Shown: piece after piece, positions 62,001 through 64,000 of the stretch | Position numbering within the stretch: position 1 is the stretch's first letter | How the letters are laid out: each line of letters starts with the position of its first letter | Assembly (NCBI GenBank): GCA_032622095.1 | Contig: CP136061.1 | Coordinates: forward strand, 10,429,287-10,493,286 | Source: Siphonodentalium dalli | Lineage: Eukaryota; Mollusca; Scaphopoda; Gadilida; Siphonodentaliidae | Length of the DNA: 64,000 nt | Direction of reading: 5' to 3' | Notes under the pieces: generated by a model | Database searches by the model: none | Told to the model about the DNA's origin: nothing | The model's input: the letters and a program-made list of their open reading frames with translations, nothing else | Position numbers and translations under genes: made by a program

Positions 62001-62955
62001 AATGGATGTTGGCTACAAAATACTTGATGTGTACCAAATTTGGCATTGGACAGATTGGACAGATGAAATATACAAATCCTATATCGATAAACATCTAAAG
62101 ATCAAACAGGAATGTAGTGGTTATCCATTTGGTGTTGAGACAGAAGAACAGAAACAAAAGTTTGTACAGGATTATTATGCAGCTGAGGGTATAAAATTGG
62201 AGAACATCGAGAAGAATCCAGGAAAACGTCAAATATCTAAAATTATGATTAATTGTATATGGGGTAAGAATGCACAAAGAAATCTTATGTCAAAAACAGA
62301 GTATGTGGATAAACCATCACGTTATTTTGAATTGCTTACTAGTAACAATATAATTGTTCAAAATGTTACACTTCTTGATGGTGACAAATTCATTCTGGTA
62401 AATTATGTTGACATCTTAGATAATATTGAACCTCATCATTCAGCAAATGTTGTTGTTGCTTCTTTTGTTACAGCGTATGCAAGATTACAATTGTATAAAG
62501 TTTTAGAAAAACTTGGAGATAGAGTGCTGTATTTTGATACAGACAGCTGTATGTATGTCAGTGATCCATCAAAGAAGAACATCAAAACTATCGAAGGAAG
62601 ATTGGGGAAATGGAGCGACGAACATCCAGATGCAAAGATTGTCAAATTTGTTGGACTTGGGCCAAAGAACTACGGATATGAATACATCAAAGATGGGAGA
62701 AGATACACCAAATGTAAGGTAAAAGGTATCACTCTTGATTACAGCACAAGTCAAAAAGTTAATTTTGAAACAATGGTACAATGTGTTAATGATCGTGAAA
62801 ATTTCAAAACTGTTGTTGAGTATCCTTCCAGAATTAAAAGACAAAAGAACCATCAATTGATTAGTGAGTGTCAAACCAAAACTTTCAGATCGGTGTACAC
62901 AAAACGAAAACTCGTCAATGGTATTTATACATACCCATACGGATGGAGATGTTGA
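58927..62955 (+). CDS. polB: Protein-primed family-B DNA polymerase (Polinton type)
   Basis: 1342 aa, in the upper range for Polinton polymerases. It replicates the element's DNA using a protein primer. N-terminus: basic/acidic leader shared with the CCHC protein, then three copies of an ES-x-METD-type acidic repeat (about 31-65). Cys/His-rich zinc region at about 377-482. Exonuclease motifs: D503-x-E505 (FFDFE), N575-x4-D580 (HNAQGYD), Y701-x3-D705 (YCKSD). Polymerase motif A D926-VCSLYP, motif B K1105-IMINCIWG with N1109, motif C D1204-T-D1206 (YFDTDS), and a KVKG at 1264-1267. All catalytic residues are present and the frame is intact, so it may be functional. An alternative in-frame ATG lies 24 nt upstream (58903). 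The mirror-image CCHC gene has the same upstream codons, so it does not decide, but the ATG at 58927 has the better context (AAAAATGT). Confidence 0.95.
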   Translation: MFKRIKRPVSDDASSEEDIVRKRPRPAVIEESDMETDKVESEESYMETDEAESEESYMETDRAESSSDGQIGRGRRQNREIGGKRKRSLARERVVFNPTKYFKMELNSEKFSRKFKSASRQFGVKFEKFTDPIENIPEIFEKLTEELKQKCSANEKTRIRVTINHPGLDMSIFIPFTKASELNGGTLMDNIQNVVQSNAAFTIHDGALNFEIFVTDIPEGGTRHSLHYGPFADKNKLTKVKRSIVRIENADDVMCMARSIVVGMCKADSDGSACWSKIWKRIRQSIYTAQTDAAKNLLNRAGIPHDTVCSINEFHKIQEILYPEYVVKIHNEFAGAGFLFEPAEMCSDSKCVHIYYNNNHFDTITSIKGFLGTSYYCEFCDIGFHMRGDHRCRFVCACWSLTQCNFTNWVKCRTCQRSFRSKSCFDNHLKTEGKQKRKICDLVQLCNNCDEEILINKSSRHICAGLKKCKHCKEIVEADHRCYIPKYESPEKKPAKIPYVFFDFECRQDTGVHIPNFCVAHTACGDCMCKPIEEKCETCGPDSREFVFKGDNVLTDFTNWLFHQDHKGCVAIAHNAQGYDAQFLLQTLIQSGIHKPELIMNGNKILSLKCNSVKVIDSLSFLMMPLSKFPQTFQLNEMAKGHFPHWANSPKFQNYIGHYLASDYYKPDMMSVENREKFFEWYNEKIENYVIFNFQEEMEKYCKSDVDILRRGCGKFRKYILETEQIDPFIESITLAQVCNLAWRKNSMPEKTIGIIPDGGYPCAKNYSMKAIRWLQHISLSRMITIKHALNGGEIKIGGHYVDGYEEATRTVFEMNGCLFHGCPKCYNNRQYKNPYTMLTMEELYTRTQQKKDELESLGYRVESIWEHQIDERMKSDVKFKQQMESFYKHRDPILPREALFGGRTNAIKLYEEIDQDSTKEIKFIDVCSLYPFCNKYKFYPVGHPEILSQEQIDQEHIRDYAGLVKCTILPPSKLYIPVLPIHCNKKMVFTLCNTCAINENEACNHSEEDRAITGVWTTPELFKAMDVGYKILDVYQIWHWTDWTDEIYKSYIDKHLKIKQECSGYPFGVETEEQKQKFVQDYYAAEGIKLENIEKNPGKRQISKIMINCIWGKNAQRNLMSKTEYVDKPSRYFELLTSNNIIVQNVTLLDGDKFILVNYVDILDNIEPHHSANVVVASFVTAYARLQLYKVLEKLGDRVLYFDTDSCMYVSDPSKKNIKTIEGRLGKWSDEHPDAKIVKFVGLGPKNYGYEYIKDGRRYTKCKVKGITLDYSTSQKVNFETMVQCVNDRENFKTVVEYPSRIKRQKNHQLISECQTKTFRSVYTKRKLVNGIYTYPYGWRC

Positions 62956-62971
62956 GTCATTTCATGTCAAG

Positions 62972-63589
62972 ATGTTGGCAGGAGTAGTACCTCCAGAAAT
63001 TGCTGAGAAGATTTATGGATATTTGGTGGCACAGTCAACGCTTATTCCAGAGATAAAGAAGGAATTACAAGAAGTCTGGTTTGAAAGAGAAAAGAAAGCA
63101 ATACTACGATGCTGTGATGTCGGCGAATGTTTACAGAGATTGGCCTATCTTGAGTCAAGTATATCTTCTCATTTGTCAAGTATATCTTCTCATTTCTCTC
63201 AAAAATATATTGAATCATTTATTAAATTCAAAACATTTTTTCTCATTGAAAAAATATCTGATTTTTGGACATTTGGTGCTGATCAACACCATTTAGATAT
63301 AGATTTAGGAACTTTTGATGAACATGACTATATTCATTATACAAAGTATGATGATCATTTACCTCTTGATGGGGGAACTTTTGAATCAGTTCCTAGGATC
63401 TATGGGTATTTGTTAACAAAAAAAATGTCAACATATGCAAAAATTAAAAACATTTTGGGGGATGATTTTTTTATTTACAGAACAAAGCACAGAAGAATAG
63501 AAGACTATGATGATTGGATTATTGAAATGTATGGAAATATTTACAGCTTTGGAGATTTCGGTTTAAAAACTAAATTCACACGTCGTTAA
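62972..63589 (+). CDS. Unknown protein between polymerase and ATPase
   Basis: 205 aa when started at the ATG at 62972 (MLAGVVPPEIAEK), 16 nt after the polymerase stop. Earlier in-frame ATGs at 62864 and 62918 would overlap the polymerase end and are less likely. Residues 6-20 (VPPEIAEKIYGYL) resemble the opening of F-box-like motifs seen in some viral proteins, but the resemblance is short. A small internal repeat (SSISSH twice) lies near 65-78. The C-terminal half is acidic and aromatic (DEHDYIHYTKYDDH). No family is recognised. It lies in the usual Polinton gene order, tightly packed with the ATPase (33 nt gap). Confidence 0.7.
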   Translation: MLAGVVPPEIAEKIYGYLVAQSTLIPEIKKELQEVWFEREKKAILRCCDVGECLQRLAYLESSISSHLSSISSHFSQKYIESFIKFKTFFLIEKISDFWTFGADQHHLDIDLGTFDEHDYIHYTKYDDHLPLDGGTFESVPRIYGYLLTKKMSTYAKIKNILGDDFFIYRTKHRRIEDYDDWIIEMYGNIYSFGDFGLKTKFTRR

Positions 63590-63622
63590 GTTCACTCTCT
63601 GATTAGACATCAAAGTGACAAC

Positions 63623-64000
63623 ATGGAAGAATCTTTACTTTTCCAACATCCGTGTAATTTCTTTATCAGTGGACCTAGTGGATCAGGTAAAACAGAATTT
63701 GTTAAAAAAGTTATTGAATTTAAACACGATTTATTCCAAACACCACCAAAGAAAATAGTTTGGTGTTACAAAGAATGGCAAGACACATACAATCGTATAA
63801 AAGAAATTGATAACGTTGAGTTTATCGATGGTATTCCAGACGATGATGAGGAAATTGTATCAGATAAATCATTTCCTCATCTTGTTGTTTTCGATGACAT
63901 GATGGGGGAACAAGATGAAGACAAAATAATGCTTTGGTTTACTAGAAAAGGACACCATCGAAATGCTTCAATAATTTACATTACTCAAAACATGTTCCAA
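63623..64000 (+). CDS. Packaging ATPase, A32/FtsK-HerA type (cut by window end)
   Basis: The first 126 codons are present. Walker A GPSGSGKT lies at residues 17-24, and a Walker B-type LVVFDDMM at about 87-94. The TQNMF segment near the window edge fits the conserved motif after Walker B in A32-like genome-packaging ATPases of Polintons, virophages and related viruses. The enzyme would pump the element's DNA into capsids. Its presence, with the polymerase, is what identifies the element. The frame is intact up to the edge. Confidence 0.9.
   Translation, partial: MEESLLFQHPCNFFISGPSGSGKTEFVKKVIEFKHDLFQTPPKKIVWCYKEWQDTYNRIKEIDNVEFIDGIPDDDEEIVSDKSFPHLVVFDDMMGEQDEDKIMLWFTRKGHHRNASIIYITQNMFQ

Larger units (their letters stand above)
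54220..64000 (+). mobile_element. Polinton/Maverick-like element (partial, runs off right edge)
   Basis: A protein-primed family-B DNA polymerase and an A32/FtsK-HerA-type packaging ATPase lie close together with small virus-like genes. This is the hallmark combination of Polintons/Mavericks (adintovirus-like elements). Typical full length is 15-20 kb, so integrase, protease and capsid genes are expected to the right. The left edge is set only by the end of the palindromic minisatellite; I could not identify a terminal inverted repeat or target duplication. All frames of the recognised genes are intact in the window, so the copy looks young. Gene organisation is three divergent pairs followed by plus-strand genes. 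Confidence 0.8.

Noticed and set aside
54220-64000. Herpesvirus- or adenovirus-like integration
   Set aside because: The polymerase is of Polinton type with its zinc region and exonuclease/polymerase motifs, and the ATPase is A32-like. No herpes- or adenovirus-specific gene was seen.
1-64000. tRNA or rRNA genes
   Set aside because: No cloverleaf with A/B box pair or rRNA-like conserved segment was recognised by eye. A covariance-model scan would be decisive.

Overview
This window reads as nuclear DNA of a metazoan, most likely a marine invertebrate. The species cannot be named from the sequence. The evidence is long tandem arrays, many small inverted-repeat elements, a Polinton/Maverick-type mobile element, and metazoan histone-type RNA stem-loops inside that element. 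No host protein-coding gene, rRNA or tRNA could be supported. The long open frames of the left half follow from repeat units whose lengths are multiples of three.

Layout. (1) 1-30710: one array of about 853 copies of a 36-bp unit, with a single visible length change. (2) 30711-54220: a mosaic of at least nine further minisatellites (24, ~57, 24/48, 29/30, 87, ~44, 110, ~65 and ~30 bp units), interleaved with foldback/MITE-like elements. These include a TTAA-flanked perfect palindrome of piggyBac type, a family bearing a CTTATATATGCGAG terminal motif, and a family bearing a GAGGTCCCCAGAGGGTGAAT motif. (3) About 54220-64000: the left or middle part of a Polinton/Maverick-like (adintovirus-like) element, running off the right edge.

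The Polinton-like part holds three head-to-head gene pairs. Pair 1 is an OTU-like protein (-) and an unknown Lys-rich protein (+). Pair 2 is a 62-aa basic protein (-) and an unknown 116-aa protein (+). Pair 3 is a CCHC zinc-knuckle protein (-) and a protein-primed family-B DNA polymerase (+), followed by an unknown gene and an A32/FtsK-HerA-type packaging ATPase cut by the window end. Capsid, protease and integrase genes are not visible and would be expected to the right.

The most unusual point is regulatory. Pairs 1 and 2 are driven by two nearly identical ~870-bp divergent promoter cassettes, although their coding regions are unrelated. All four genes of these pairs end in a 16-nt hairpin matching the metazoan replication-dependent histone mRNA 3' stem-loop. 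One copy is doubled and carries a compensatory base-pair change, and the minus-strand copies have a purine-rich histone-downstream-element-like stretch at the expected distance. Pair 3 instead shares a perfect 187-bp inverted duplication of TATA box, leader and first 32 codons, and the CCHC gene has an AATAAA signal. I infer two expression classes: histone-like mRNA 3' ends for one gene set and ordinary polyadenylation for the replication set. I know of no description of this for Polintons.
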